Below the pieces are notes generated by a model, which did not search any database, was not told where the DNA came from, and was given only the letters and a program-made list of their open reading frames with translations. The position numbers and the translations under genes are program-made. From Pithys albifrons albifrons (Eukaryota > Chordata > Aves > Passeriformes > Thamnophilidae): a stretch of 64,000 nucleotides of DNA. Positions 35,641 through 46,949 of the stretch are shown piece after piece. The stretch lies in assembly GCF_047495875.1 (NCBI RefSeq), contig NC_092474.1, forward strand, positions 14,046,700 through 14,110,699, written 5' to 3'. Position 1 is the first letter of the stretch; each line of letters starts with the position of its first letter.

Positions 35641-36660
35641 CTGTGTCCCAAGGTGTGGATTCCAGCCTCTGGATGAGCCACTCTCTGACGCTGAGCCCAG
35701 CTCGGGGCTGCCCAGGATCAGGTGTAAGTGGCACCTGTGGCCCAGGGCAGCAGCACCCACAGCAAGGCAGGAGGAGGCCAAGCCCCTCCACCTGCCTGTT
35801 TCTCCCTGGAAGTAGTTCCCCCTCCTTCCCCACCATTCCCTGGTGCCACCCAGCCAGCACAGTGGCAGCTCTGGGAAATCCCAGCAGAGGCTTTACTGGG
35901 TGTGACAAGGGTCAGGATGTGCCCCCTGTCCTCACCTGCTCCTCATCAGAGAGGTGCCAGGAACTGAGAGGCTGAGGGGTTGCTCCTTTGGCTGCTCCCA
36001 ACCTTACACAGCCCCATGTCCATGAACAAGCCACAGGTGCAACAGCACGTTAATCCCAACCAGGAGGAGCATCCCAGTTCCCAGTGCCTGCTGGTGCTCA
36101 GTGAGAAGGGACCATCTGCACTGACATTCATCCCAACTCCAGCTCCAAGTTACTAAAATGACAAACCCAGTTAATATTAGCAAGTGTAGCAGAGAAGTAG
36201 TGACATGGATCATCCTTCCCACTTCTGCACCCACGCAGGAGTGGGGATTTTTGAGATCCCAGGGAATACACACTGTGCAGGTGGCACAGAGCCAGGAGAG
36301 ACTCACCCTTGGTGACAAGGCTATGGGCTTTGAGCAAGAAAACACTCTCATATACTACAAAGTTGTTATTTTTCACAACAGGCAAAGAATGTGGTTTCCT
36401 TAAGTACCAGTGACACACCAGGTTTGGTTCTGGAAGACTAAATTGCTTTCAAAAATATTTGTGCTAAAAATAACACCAAAGCTTTCAAAGGCTCCGAGTG
36501 CTGTCTGGAATGGGAGCATGCAGCATATTTACATGCTGGAGAGCCTTCCTCCCAAACTGAGAATCCTGGGTTTCTGGAAAAATGGCACATGGAAAGGGAC
36601 TGGACAAACAGATAAAACAAAACTTCATCCAGTGGAGGAACCAAAGGACAGGACTGCCTG
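35641..36660. other. Intronic stretch, unique sequence
   Basis: GC-rich to about 35950, then more AT-rich. No exon or repeat could be supported. Confidence 0.5.
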
Positions 36661-36983
36661 AAAGAAGCCTACAAGGAAGATGGAGAAGGACTTGGGACAA
36701 GGGCTTGGAGTGACAGGGCACAGGGAATGGCTTCCCACTGCCAGAGGAAAGGGTTAGGTGGGATATTGGGAAGGAATTGTTGGCTGTGAGGGTGGGCAGG
36801 CCCTGGCACAGGTTGGGCAGAGAAGCTGTGGCTGCCCCATCCCTGGGAGTGTCCAAGGCCAGGTTGGACGGGGTTTGGAGCACCCTGGGCTGGTGGGAGG
36901 TGTCCCTGCCCATGGCAGGGGGTGGGACTGGATGAACTCTGAGGTCTGTTGCAGATCAAACCATTCCATGACACTGTAATTCT
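36661..36983 (+). mobile_element. CR1 LINE 3' end (subgroup A)
   Basis: GAAAGAAGCCTACAAGGAAG, GACTTGGGACAAGGGCTTGG and AAACCATTCCATGACACTG. The words AACTCTGAGGTCTGTTGCAG replace the usual GCTTTAAGGTCCCTTCCAAC, a local rewrite. Confidence 0.9.
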
Positions 36984-37007
36984 GAAGTGGGGTGGGAAGT
37001 GAGTTCA

Positions 37008-37583
37008 CAGCCTGAGGCCATTCCCTCTGCTCCTGTCCCTGTTCCTGGAGCAGAGCCCGACCCCCTCTGACTCCCCCCTCCTGGCAGGGATTGCAGAGCC
37101 AGAAGGTCCCCCCTGAGCCTCCTTTTCTCCAGGCTGAGCCCCCCCAGCTCCCTCAGCCCCTCCTGCTGCTCCAGCCCCTTCCCAGCTCCGTTCCCTGCCC
37201 TGGACACGCTCCAGCCCCTCAGTGTCTCTCCTGTCTGAGGGGCCCAGAACTGCCCCAGGGCTGGAGGTGCCCCAGCAGTGCCAGCACAGGGACGGGCACT
37301 GCCCTGGCCCTGTGACACACCATGGCTGGCACAGCCCAGGGGCCCCTAACCTCTTTCCCACCTGGGCACACCTGGAATAGTGTCCAGGCACTGTCACCAG
37401 CACCCCCAGGGCCTTTCCCACCGGGCACTTTGCAGCCACATGGTGGTTTGCTCCCTGCTCCCATCCCAGGAGATGCAGCAGGAGCAGGTTGCCCTCTCTT
37501 GGCACGTTCCTTCCATGGAGTCCTGGCTGAGCTCTGCCTCCCTGTGGCACTCGGCAGGATTTGCCCTGAGGCTTCCCAGCGAT
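37008..37583 (-). mobile_element. Long CR1 segment (subgroup B) with shared extension
   Basis: CCTGAGGCCATTCCCTCTGC, TTTTCTCCAGGCTGAGCCC, CACGCTCCAGCCCCTCAGTG, GCCTTTCCCACCGGGCACTT. Past the usual CR1 words it continues with GCAGCCACATGGTGGTTTGC and GGCACTCGGCAGGATTTGCC. That inner part recurs in the copy at 38766. Confidence 0.82.
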
Positions 37584-37626
37584 GGCCCTGCGGAGAGAGC
37601 CTGGGCTCCAAGTTGCTGGGGCTATT

Positions 37627-37712
37627 TCACAGAATCACTGAATCATTTGGGGTTGAAAACAACTCCAAGATCATCGAGTCCAGCCTTTGACTGATCACCT
37701 CCTTGTCAACCA
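37627..37712 (-). mobile_element. CR1-like terminal fragment
   Basis: TCACAGAATCACTGAATCAT, GAAAACAACTCCAAGATCAT and CGAGTCCAGCCTTTGACTGA, the outer end of a distinct avian CR1-type subfamily. Confidence 0.7.
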
Positions 37713-38765
37713 GAATTTGCTTCCTGTAGTTGACTTTGTAACCAGCCTTTATAAAGGATGGTGTAGGAGAGAGGGATTTATCAGCCAGACCCTGCTTGGG
37801 CACTGTCTGGTGGGGCTGGTGGGGAAGAGCTGCTGCTCCTCTCCCAGCATTTCAGGTCCTTCCCAGCCCCAGGCAGAGCCCTCAGGCTGCTCATGGCATG
37901 TGGTATCCTGTGGGGACCCCCAAAGCCTCCCCACCCACATGCCAGGATGAAGCAGCTCATCCAGCCGGGCTGTGCTGGCATCTTGTGGTGTGTTTGCTCC
38001 TGCAGCCCTTGGGCTCCTCCTGGCGCTGAAATCAGCCCCCCTCATCCTTCGGGCATTTCCCTGGATCCTGCCTGGGAAATTTATAATGCTGGTGGAGTTT
38101 AGGGATCTTTAAGTTAAAATTGTCACTCCAGGGAGTGAGGATCAACTTCCAGAGAGTGTAATTCCACTTTTATACAGCTCGGCTTTTTATTTTATTTCAT
38201 TTGCTGAAAATCTCTGTTGCATAATAACTTGTAGCCTCTTCTGTTGGCTCCACTGGAGAGAGGTGGGATGCATGGAATGCTGCTGCTGCTGGGGGTCCCA
38301 GCTGCACTGGGATGAGGACATTTGATCTCCCCCCTCAGGAAGGGCCCGTGGTCTCCACCACTGCCATGTTTATTCATCAGTATTTAAAGAATTTATGTCC
38401 ACGTTTATATCATGTTTGTCATCTAGGATTGAATAAAAGGAAAATTCATTGTTGCCTCAGATCAGCATCGTGGAATTAAATAATGCAAAAAGAAGGGATT
38501 TATCAAAACCAAGTTTCTGGACTAGTCACATATTGAGTGTATTCAGTAACTGTATATTCAAGAGGCTGCACAAACTTCTTTTACTGCCAGAGATGGCAGG
38601 AGGTGACAGCTGGCCCTGGGGCTGTCCCCTCCTGGTCTCGGTGTTGCCTGACCACAGACAGATGGACAGCAGTGGAAAAACTGACCCAGCTGGACACACT
38701 GGGGAGGGGAGGTGGGACCCTGAGCTGGTGTGCAGGGTGGACACCCCAGGGACACACAGGGACCT
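37713..38765. other. Intronic stretch
   Basis: Unique sequence; 38080-38580 is AT-rich and repeat-free. No supportable gene. Confidence 0.5.
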
Positions 38766-39083
38766 GGCAGGAGGTGCCTCAGCAGTGCCAGCACAGGGAC
38801 GGGCACTGCCCTGGCCCTGTGACACACCATGGCTGGCACAGCCCAGGGGCCATTGGCCTCTTGCCCACCTGGGCACACCTGAGCTCCTGTCCAGGCACTG
38901 TCACCAGCACCCCCAGGGCCTTTCCCACCGGGCACTTTGCAGCCACATGGTGGTTTGCTCCCTGCTCCCATCCCAGGCCATGCAGCAGGAGCAGGATGCC
39001 CTCTCCTGGCACGTTCCTTCCATGGAGTCCTGACTGAGCTCTGACTCCCTGTGGCACTCGGCAGGATTTGCCCTGAGGGTGCT
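38766..39083 (-). mobile_element. CR1 segment, near-duplicate of 37265-37583
   Basis: GTGCCTCAGCAGTGCCAGCA through CCACATGGTGGTTTGCTCCC to GGCAGGATTTGCCCTGAGG. It is almost identical to the inner part of the copy at 37008, with both ends of similarity abrupt. Confidence 0.82.
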
Positions 39084-39097
39084 GGAGCTGCCTCCAG

Positions 39098-39145
39098 GGG
39101 AATCATGGAATCCTTTACATTGGAAAAGCCCTCAGGTCCAGCTGT
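39098..39145 (-). mobile_element. CR1 terminal scrap
   Basis: GGGAATCATGGAATCCTTTA then GGAAAAGCCCTCAGGTCCA. It resembles the outer tip only; the remaining body to 39440 is not recognisable. Confidence 0.55.
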
Positions 39146-41519
39146 TCCTCACTGAAGGGATGTTGCAGTGAAAGGAGGTGGGAACCCACAATGCCTGAAG
39201 TCCCTGCAGGTCCCTGCTCCCCTCTCCCTGCTCTGCCTGACCCTCCTGGGTCATTGGGAGCACCTTGCCAGTGGCTCTCCAGCCTCTCCTGCAGGACCCT
39301 GTCCTGGGATGGGTGTGAAGCAGTTGGGCTTGGATCCAGCTCCAGGTTTTCCCAGGAGGCTGTGCTGGGACACAGAGCTGGAGTGGGGTGCAGAGGCCCT
39401 GCTGCAGAGATGCATGCACACTGGAGCCTGCTTTTTGCCATATGAAATGACATCTTAGGGTACTGTAACATTATGTTGGCAGGGATGCTGTTCCTGGAGG
39501 TGGATAACTAGTGGGTTTTGACCTCAGTTATTAGATTTGTAGCTTCAACTAAAAATTCAGCTTTAAGTAGTGTTGCCAATTTAAAATGAGTCTCCTCAGG
39601 GAGCAGCTCTCCCTCTGGCAGTAACTCATTCATGAGAAACTCAAGTGTTCATTTACAGCTAAAGCTGGACAAGGGAAGGGGAAACAAGGAGGATTGAAAG
39701 CATGACAGGATGATAAACACCCAATTTATGATTCTCTCCCCCAAGTGTCCTGGGAGGAGCTTAAATTGCTGACAGAGGTGTTCCAAGGGGAGCGGTGGGT
39801 GTTATATTTAGGAGCACAGTGGTGACACAGCACTCGGGGTGATCCCTCAGCTCCTGACAGCAGGGAGGGTGGGAGGGCTGTGCAGAGCCCCTGGACACAG
39901 GCAGCAGCCTCCAGGAGAAGAGCCTGGTGGTGTGAGAGGCTGATACAGCCTTGGGAGGGGATGGAGGGAGTAGAAAAGCTGTTCAGACTTTTAAACAGAC
40001 TCCTGGATGCTGCGGGAGGTTTCCCAGTCATGGGAGTGGGTTTATTGTCTTCCTCTGCAAAGGGGAGGTTCAGGTTGGACAGCGGGAGCAGTTTTTTCAT
40101 GGAAAAGGTTGTCAGGCATCAGAAGGGGCTGCCCAGGGAGGTGATGGAGTCCCTGTCCCTGGAGGTGTTCAAGAAACAACTGGATGTGGCACTCAGTGCT
40201 CTGGGTGGGTGACCAGGTGGGGATCAAGCACAGTTTGGACTCGATGATCTTGGAGGTTGGAGATCTTTTCCACCCTCAGTGATCCTGTGGTTCCGAGGAG
40301 GTTGGTTGTTCTCTCAGGCCCAGCTGGTCCTGCTGCTGCCAAGGTTGAGAGCTGTGACCTGCAGCCAGGCTGTGTGCCAGCCAGGGCAGTGCTTCTCCTT
40401 CCCAGAAGTGGTGCAGGATGTGCTCTATTCCTGGCAGGATATTCCTCCTGGAACAGTACAGCTCATTCCCGTGGAGAGGGAGATGGAGCAGGCAGTCCTG
40501 CCATCCCAGGGCACCCAGTTACCTGGATGCTGCTGCATGGGCAGAATTGAAAGAGGTTTCCTGCTGAAATCTTAACTCTTCAGGGCTGCAGGGAGCAGAG
40601 GACTCCGTGGAGAGCAGCAGGATCAGTGTGTGACTGGCTCTGGAGCCAGAGGGAGTTGCTGGTACCCCTTGTGACTCCACGGAACCAGAATTCCTCTTTC
40701 AGTGGTGCTGCATCATCCAGACTCATTTCCCAGCTAAGCCACCTCTCTTTCCCTCCTCCTTCTGTAGCTCTGTCATTTTAAGTCAGCTCAGCAAGTGGCC
40801 TCTCTCTTCCCTGGGTGATCCTGGAGACCCTTGACCTGGAGGAGCATTTTCCTTCTCTGTTTGCCTCCTTGGCATCTTGTTAGTAACCAGTGCAAAGAAA
40901 ATGTGCTGGGGATGCATGTCTGGCTTTAAAAAATGAAGGGAAATAAAAAACTCAAGTTATTCCTGGATTTTGCCTCTGCTCTTCAGCCCCTGGCTGCAGG
41001 ATGGATGAGCTCCTGGATGAACTTGGTCGAGCTGTCCAGGAGCAGAACTGTGGGTGTGGAATGCAAATGTCATGTGCAAGCTCCTCCACCTGCCCTTTTA
41101 CACTAAACCAAGGTTATTTTGGTTATTCCATTTATTTCCATCTCGAGGGTGAATTGCATGATGAAAGAACAATTAATCCAAGATTGCCATAGCACACAAA
41201 CCCACCATGGCATTCAGTGTCACCAGGGTGGGGCCCGTGGGGGTTTCTGTCACTGCAGCAGCATTTTTGAGAGGAATAAAATCAATGAAGGCAGGAGCAA
41301 ACTGTAAAGAAAAAGCCAGTTGTTGGGCAGAGCTGCTGAAGAGCCTGCAGGGAGCTGTTTTGCTGGTCACAACCTCTCTGTCTGACCTTGGCCCAGAATG
41401 GCTTCTGGGTATCCCTGCTTTGAGATTTGCAGCCTGGAGATGGTGAGACAAGCCTTAAACCTGCACGTGGTGTTTCCTGGTGATATCCAGAGGGTGAAAT
41501 CTTCTCAGTCAGGATAGAA
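39146..41519. other. Intronic stretches flanking a CR1 copy
   Basis: Besides the CR1 at 40063-40294, nothing firm. A + frame at 40279-40575 reads FPEVVQDVLYSWQDIPPG but has no identifiable domain. Confidence 0.45.
40063..40294 (+). mobile_element. CR1 LINE 3' end (subgroup B variant)
   Basis: GGGAGGTTCAGGTTGGACAG, GGGCTGCCCAGGGAGGTGAT, GAGTCCCTGTCCCTGGAGGT, GTGGCACTCAGTGCTCTGGG and GACTCGATGATCTTGGAGGT. A GTTGGAGATC duplication sits just before the terminal GTGATCCTGTGGTTC. Same variant as the 3' part of 53665-54275. Confidence 0.88.
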
Positions 41520-41910
41520 CATCATAGAATCATGGAATTGTGGAATGACCTGGGTTGGAAAGGACCTTAAAGATCTTGTTCCACCCCCTGCCATGGGCAG
41601 GGACATCTCCCACCAGCCCAGGTTGCTCCAAGCCCTGTCCAGCCTGGCCTTGGACACTCCCAGGGATGGGGCAGCCACAGCTTCTCTGCCCAACCTGTGC
41701 CAGGGCCTGCCCACCCTCACTGGGACCAATTCCTTCGCCATATCCCATCTATCCCTGCCCTCTGGCAGTGGGAAGCCATTCCCTGTGTGCTGTCCCTCCA
41801 GGCCCTTGTGAACAGTCTCTCCATCTTCCTTGCAGGCTCCCTTCAGGGGCTGGAAGGCCACAGTCATGTCATTGCAGAGCCTTCTCTTTCCAGGCTGGAG
41901 AATCCTGCCC
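41520..41910 (-). mobile_element. CR1 LINE 3' end (subgroup A)
   Basis: Terminal CATCATAGAATCATGGAATT repeated twice, GACCTGGGTTGGAAAGGACC, CAGCTTCTCTGCCCAACCTG. It continues inward to CCTTCTCTTTCCAGGCTGGA. Confidence 0.91.
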
Positions 41911-42412
41911 TGGGGAGCCTTTTCAGTGCCCACCCACCCTCTGGGGGATGAGAATGGGATGAGATGGGGCTGAGGGGATTTGCTTCACAAAAACAGGTGT
42001 CTGTGGAATGCAGAGATGGAAAACCAGGAGGGAACACTAAGAGAGGGTTGGAGATGTTGGGTTTTGGTGTGTGATGCTTTGCCTGTGTCTAAGTGTTTTT
42101 AAGAATAAGCTTCTAGTGAAAGTAATTCCTTGCAGGGAGAAGAGGAATGAGAAAGTCTAAACCCCAAAGGAACAAAGGTGCCATTATGTTTTACATTTTT
42201 ATTCTATATTTTTCACCCTGTAGATAATTCTTCCTTTGATGCACTGAGCAAGAGGAAAGGTCCAGTTTGAAGTTGCTTGGCTGGAGAAGGTTTAAAATGC
42301 TGAATATGTTTTACTTTTGAAACTCTGGAGAGTTTTCTTGCAGTGTAAGCACAGGTAGAATGACATCCTGGGAGGGAGGAGAGGACTGGAAAAGGTCTGG
42401 AGAAGAGTGAGG

Positions 42413-42566
42413 TCAGAGGAGCTGTGGCTGCCCCATCCCTGGAAGTGTCCAAGGCCAGGCTGGACAGGGCTTGGAGCAACCTGGGCTGGTGGGAGGTGTC
42501 CCTGCCCATGGCAGGGGGTGGAATGGGATGAGCTTTAAGGCCCTTCCAGCCCAAACCATTCTGCCA
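42413..42566 (+). mobile_element. CR1 LINE 3' end, short (subgroup A)
   Basis: GTCAGAGGAGCTGTGGCTGC to CCCAAACCATTCTGCC, only about 150 bp. Confidence 0.88.
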
Positions 42567-43224
42567 ATTAAGACAAGTTCAGTTCACGCCTGTGTAGGTG
42601 AATATGTGTGTTTTTGGGGCCTCATACTTTAAAAAAGCAGGAATTTGGAGAGTTGAGGAACACCCAGCCCTTTAGGGAGGACTCGAAAGAATAAAATTTT
42701 CTTAAAAAAAAATAGAAGGGGCAGAGGATGAAGATGTGTTGTGTGTCTTCCAGTAACACCGAAGGTTTTTGCAGAGGGAAGTGGCCACTTCTCCCTTGTG
42801 TCTGCAGGGGGCAGAGCCAATCCCTGCATCTGGAGCAGAGAGAGAATTTGGGAGTTGGGAATAACACTCTGCCTACAAAACACACGAATCCTAAAGCAGG
42901 AACACCTGGATTCAGCACAGCTATTTAATTTTCATTTTTTTCTGTGTTTGCAATATTTAGGCATTTCTGGAAAGGGAATTTCAAGACAGTATTATATTAT
43001 GCAGTAAATTGTTATAGTTACTGTAATTAATGCCTTCTATTTAGTATATTATAGAATTAATTCAGTGCAGAAGTGCCTGGAACTGTTTTTAGGTGGTTTT
43101 ATCCTCCTGCCTTTCACAAGGACTTGGAATTCATCGAGATGCTCCTCTGTGGTCGCTCTGGACGTGCAGCTCTGCCCTGATGTGCTCCAGAGGAGATCCC
43201 AAAAAAGGGGCTGCTTTTAGGCTT
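42567..43224. other. AT-rich intronic stretch left of the CpG block
   Basis: 42900-43080 is strongly AT-rich (ACTGTAATTAATGCC, TATAGAATTAATTC), giving a sharp composition boundary with the CpG-rich block. No repeat is recognised. Confidence 0.45.
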
Positions 43225-43307
43225 GCAAACTTTTCCGAGGTGACACTTCCAAAGTCTCTGTTTGCTCCGAGCCCGTTCGGTGCCTGCCGTGCTGTGGCGA
43301 GAGCGGG

Positions 43308-43545
43308 ATGCAGGGCCAGGGGGAGCAGGAGAGGGAGGAGGAGGAGGAGGAGGAGGAGGAGGATGAGAAGGAGGAGGAGGAGGCATCTCTGAGCCCAGGG
43401 CTCGGAGCTGTGGAGCCGCCAGGAGGGATGCAGCTCTGGAGCCTGCGGAGAGCGTCCCGTGGGAAGGCTGTGCCGGGCCCGGAGCCGGCCCGGAGCGCGA
43501 ACCCTCCGGAGCGCTGGATGAGGAAGAGGTGCTGTGGGAAGCGCA
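43308..43545 (+). CDS. Candidate alternative first coding exon with poly-Glu tract
   Basis: The frame opens at ATG 43308 (MQGQGEQER), runs through a GAG/GAA tract giving about 18 mostly Glu residues, and ends with WMRKRCCGKR plus one base at a donor-like GCA|GTATGT (43546). Unspliced it stops four bases further on. The block is GC- and CpG-rich with no CR1 signature. The donor phase is 1, matching the PH-exon donor. The strongest objection is that a GGA triplet repeat makes open frames easily. The peptide is not recognised. Confidence 0.18.
43320..43384 (+). repeat. (GGA)n triplet repeat
   Basis: Purine-only GGA/GAG run broken by GGATGAGAAGG near 43361-43371. It lies inside the CpG-rich block and encodes the Glu tract of the candidate exon. 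Confidence 0.9.
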
Positions 43546-43804
43546 GTATGTAATCCATGAATCCACCCCGGGGAGGGACGGGGGCTGAGCTCAGGGCTGT
43601 GAGCCCCCAAACCCAGCAAAAATTCCCGAGTGCCGGCACTGCAGCGTGTGGGGTTGGGCTCCCTTCGGCTTTGGCAGTGTTTGGGAGGGAGCCTGAGGTT
43701 TGTCAGACACTTAAGGTGTGAGTTGATAAAGTGATGTGTCTCCTGATGTGTGAGGGGTCACAGCAGGTCCTTTGTGGGGCAGCCCTTCTACCCTCCCCGA
43801 GTGC

Positions 43805-43905
43805 CAGGCTGGACAGGGCTTGGAGCAGCCTGGGACAGTGGAAGGTGTCCCTGCCCATGGCTGGGGTGGGATGAGATGAGCCTTAAGGTCCCTTCCAAGT
43901 CAGGC
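43805..43905 (+). mobile_element. CR1 terminal fragment (subgroup A)
   Basis: CAGGCTGGACAGGGCTTGGA to CCTTAAGGTCCCTTCCAAGT; the last tail repeat is missing. Confidence 0.83.
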
Positions 43906-45116
43906 CTTCTACACACTGGAGAAAACGTCTAATTGGGCAGAATTTGTTTCAGCTGCTCCAAATCAAGTGTTTCTGTTTTGTTTTTAATGGCTGAGCTGGA
44001 ATTGGAGTTGGTTTGGTACCACTAATCCTGGCAGAGCTCTGGATTTTTCTGTCATCTAATATTTTAATCAGTTGGTTTTGGATGTGGCAGAGGTGTAAAG
44101 ATCCTAGAAAATCAGAGACTGTGGATGCTTTCAAGATTAGTTGGATAATGAGGAGATAAGGAGATGTCAGGCTGAAGTTGCAGCCCTGGGGGTGGTGGTG
44201 AGCACACCCGGGAACGAGAAAACAGGGAATGTTTCCACTTTGTTTGGGAATGTCATGAAACTTGGAAGAGAAGTCGGACTAACCCCAGATTACAGCCATC
44301 CTCCAACCTGCCCAGCTTGTTTTCCTCCAGGCAAAGTATTGGGAAGGCAGAAATTACATTTTTAAATGTATTTTTAAATTGTGATACAATGTCCTGGATG
44401 GTGAGTGGTTGGTATTGCCAGGGGTCTGGGACATGTCTGTGGAATGCTGGCTGTGCCGTGGGGAGGTGGATTGTCTCCTTCTGGTTCCCCCCATGTTTAT
44501 CCCAGCCTTTCCCTGGCCCCTTGACCAGCCCTGGGTGTCCCAATCCCCCCATCCCATTCCCACCTGACCCACCTCCTGAGTTTCAGTTGCTCAGCAAGAG
44601 GCAACATTATGATTCCAGTATTTCCCATGGAAAGCAAGCAAGGAGAAACCTCATCCTAACAGAAGCAACAGAACAGGTAGCACTTCCCAGGCACCTTCTG
44701 CTGATGCTGGGACCTGGGAACTCTTGGTTTTGAGCAGACTGAGCTAAATTCAGGAATAAACCTGGAATCTGTTGTTAAACAGGGAACGCCGGGACTACTT
44801 CCCAAGTGTTTAGATGAGCAACTGCAGGTGTGCCTTAAATATTGGCAGGAGGAGGTTGGGGCAGCTGGCAGAAGAGATGAAGAGCTGTACCATGTTGGGA
44901 ATGTTATCCTGATGCAGAGGATCTGAGTTTTGCTTTCCATGATCCTGCCTTGAGTTGCTGCAACAGGAGTGCAGCCCAACTGTGTTCAGCCACCACTGCA
45001 ATGGGAAGTTGCTTAGAAGAGCAAAGCAAAGAGTATGTTGGTGAAAAAGCTCTTCCCTAAGGATTTAGACAGTCATCCAGTGGGTTTTCCTGTAGTAAAC
45101 TGGGGGTGATCACTGA
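43906..45116. other. Intronic stretch, unique sequence
   Basis: No CR1, no exon; AT-rich at 43920-44130 and 44340-44400. Confidence 0.5.
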
Positions 45117-45653
45117 CCAGGGCAGTGCCAGTCCCTGTGCTGGCACTGCTGAGGCACCTCCTGCCCTGGGGCAGTTCTGGGCCCCTCAGACAGGAGAGAC
45201 ACTGAGGGGCTGGAGCGTGTCCAGGGCAGGGAACGGAGCTGGGAAGGGGCTGGAGCAGCAGGAGGGGCTGAGGGAGCTGGGGGGGCTCATCCTGGAGAAA
45301 AGGAGGCTCTGGGGGGACCTTCTGGCTCTGCAATCCCTGCCAGGAGGGGGGAGCCAGGGGAGGTCAGGCTCTGCTCCAGGGCACAGGGACAGGAGGAGAG
45401 GGAACAGCCTCAGACTGGGCCAGGGGAGGCTTGAGTTCTGTATTAGGGAGAATTGGTTCATGGAGAGGGTGGTCAAGCATTGGCACAGCTGCCCAGGGCA
45501 GTGGTGGAGCCCCCATCCCTGTAGGGGTTTGAAAGCCATGTGGATGTGGCACTTGGGGACATGGGCAGTGGTGGCCTTGGCAATGCTGGGGGAATGATTA
45601 GACTGGATTTCAGAGGGCTTTTGCAGACTTAATGATTCTGGGATTCCATGATT
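45117..45653 (+). mobile_element. CR1 LINE 3' segment (subgroup B), 537 bp
   Basis: CAGGGCAGTGCCAGTCCCTG, GAGACACTGAGGGGCTGGAG, CTCATCCTGGAGAAAAGGAG, GTGGATGTGGCACTTGGGGA and a terminal GATTCTGGGATTCCATGATT. This is the most complete B-type reference copy in the window, spanning the whole 3' region. Confidence 0.92.
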
Positions 45654-46949
45654 TTCAGGGAAAACCAGTGGCTGTCGGAAATCACAGTTGTGCTGATCCC
45701 AGGGGTGGGCACTGAGGAGATGGGTGGTGTGTGTGGTGTGTGCATTATACACACACTGATGCACAGCCCTGTGTGTTCACTGCCTCTGCTCTCAGTGCCA
45801 CAACACAGATCCTGCTTCCAGATCTTGGATCTGACATCACAACTGGAAATGCTCATTTTGAGCTCAGTCCCATCAAGGCCCCTCCCTCCAAGTGAAATCA
45901 CATTTCTTGTGGTGTTCCTTTTCCACTTACAAGCTGCTGGTTCTTACTCAAAGCATCAGTATATGCAAATAATTTAGATTAATGACATTTGTATGCACAT
46001 TCATTGCCAGCATTAGTTTCCCTGCCTTGAATGTGCAGTGTGGTGTTAGCCTGGTTTTCCCAAATTTGCCCTTTTCCCCCCGGAATGCTTACACAGTCCC
46101 TGCCTCTATTTGAATACACAGGGACTGGGTGCAACTTAAAGGCTTGGAATAGCTTTTTGCTGTAAAATCCTTGTAGTGCTGCTGAAGTGGGAGGAAAAGA
46201 TCCAATATAAACCACTAATCCTTGTGGATTCGTGGCAGCATCCCGGGGATCCCTGATCCTCAATCCCCTCTCCGTGCTGTGGATCCCGCTGCAGGTGCTG
46301 AGATCAGAGGGAATTGTGATTTATGCCGCATTTTTCCTCGGGAATTACTCATTCCCCTGACGCTGGGAAAGTACTGAAGACAGGGAAAATCCAATTCTTC
46401 CACAACAGAGGGGTGAGAAAATGGACTTCAGGAGGGCAGGGGGTGGAGGAACCTCCGAGGGTTTGGGATGGAACTATTGGGATGTGAAACGTAGCACGGC
46501 GAGTAAAACCCATAATGGGCTTCCTGACAGAAAGAAATTCTGATACTTATTTTAAGCAAATGTCCTAAAAATAACCTCCAGCAGCATTTAAAGGGACAAG
46601 CTTCCAAATAACATCCTTCCCTCTGCCAAAAAAAATGAGCATCTCTTTGGTTTTTGGGCTGAATGTGCCACGGCCCCGCTCCGGAACCAGCCCCAGCGGA
46701 GCCTGCCCTGGGCAGAACTGGGGGCATCCTTTTCCCAGTGTGGTTGGCAGGTGTGTGGCAGGGATGGAGTTAAGGCTGCTCCGTGGTGCATGCTGGTCCA
46801 GGGGGTTTGATGGTGCTGCTCTGCCACCAGCATGTGCCGGGAATGTCTGATGGGAGATGTGGAGCTGGGAGTGCAGCTCCGCTGCTGAATAAGGACACTG
46901 CCCTTTGCCTCGCCTCCTTGCTGCCTGTTCAGTGGTTTCCATCCTAAGG
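45654..46949. other. Intronic stretch upstream of the second CpG block
   Basis: Repeat-poor. 46060-46640 mixes CpG and AT words (TTATGCCGCATTTTTCCTCG, CAGCATTTAAAGGGACAAGC) and may be conserved. CpG density rises from about 46660. Confidence 0.35.

Larger units (their letters stand above)
43225..43640. promoter_or_regulatory. CpG-rich block, possible internal promoter
   Basis: GC content and CpG density rise sharply above the AT-rich DNA to the left (42900-43090), with clusters such as GCCGGGCCCGGAGCCGGCCC around 43470-43490. In birds an intragenic CpG island often marks an internal promoter. No TATA box is obvious. The block contains the GGA repeat, which inflates GC but not CpG. Confidence 0.3.

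Noticed and set aside
40279..40575. Protein-like + frame (FPEVVQDVLYSWQDIPPG)
   Set aside because: Overlaps the CR1 3' end at its start and has no splice-site pair; homology could not be recognised.
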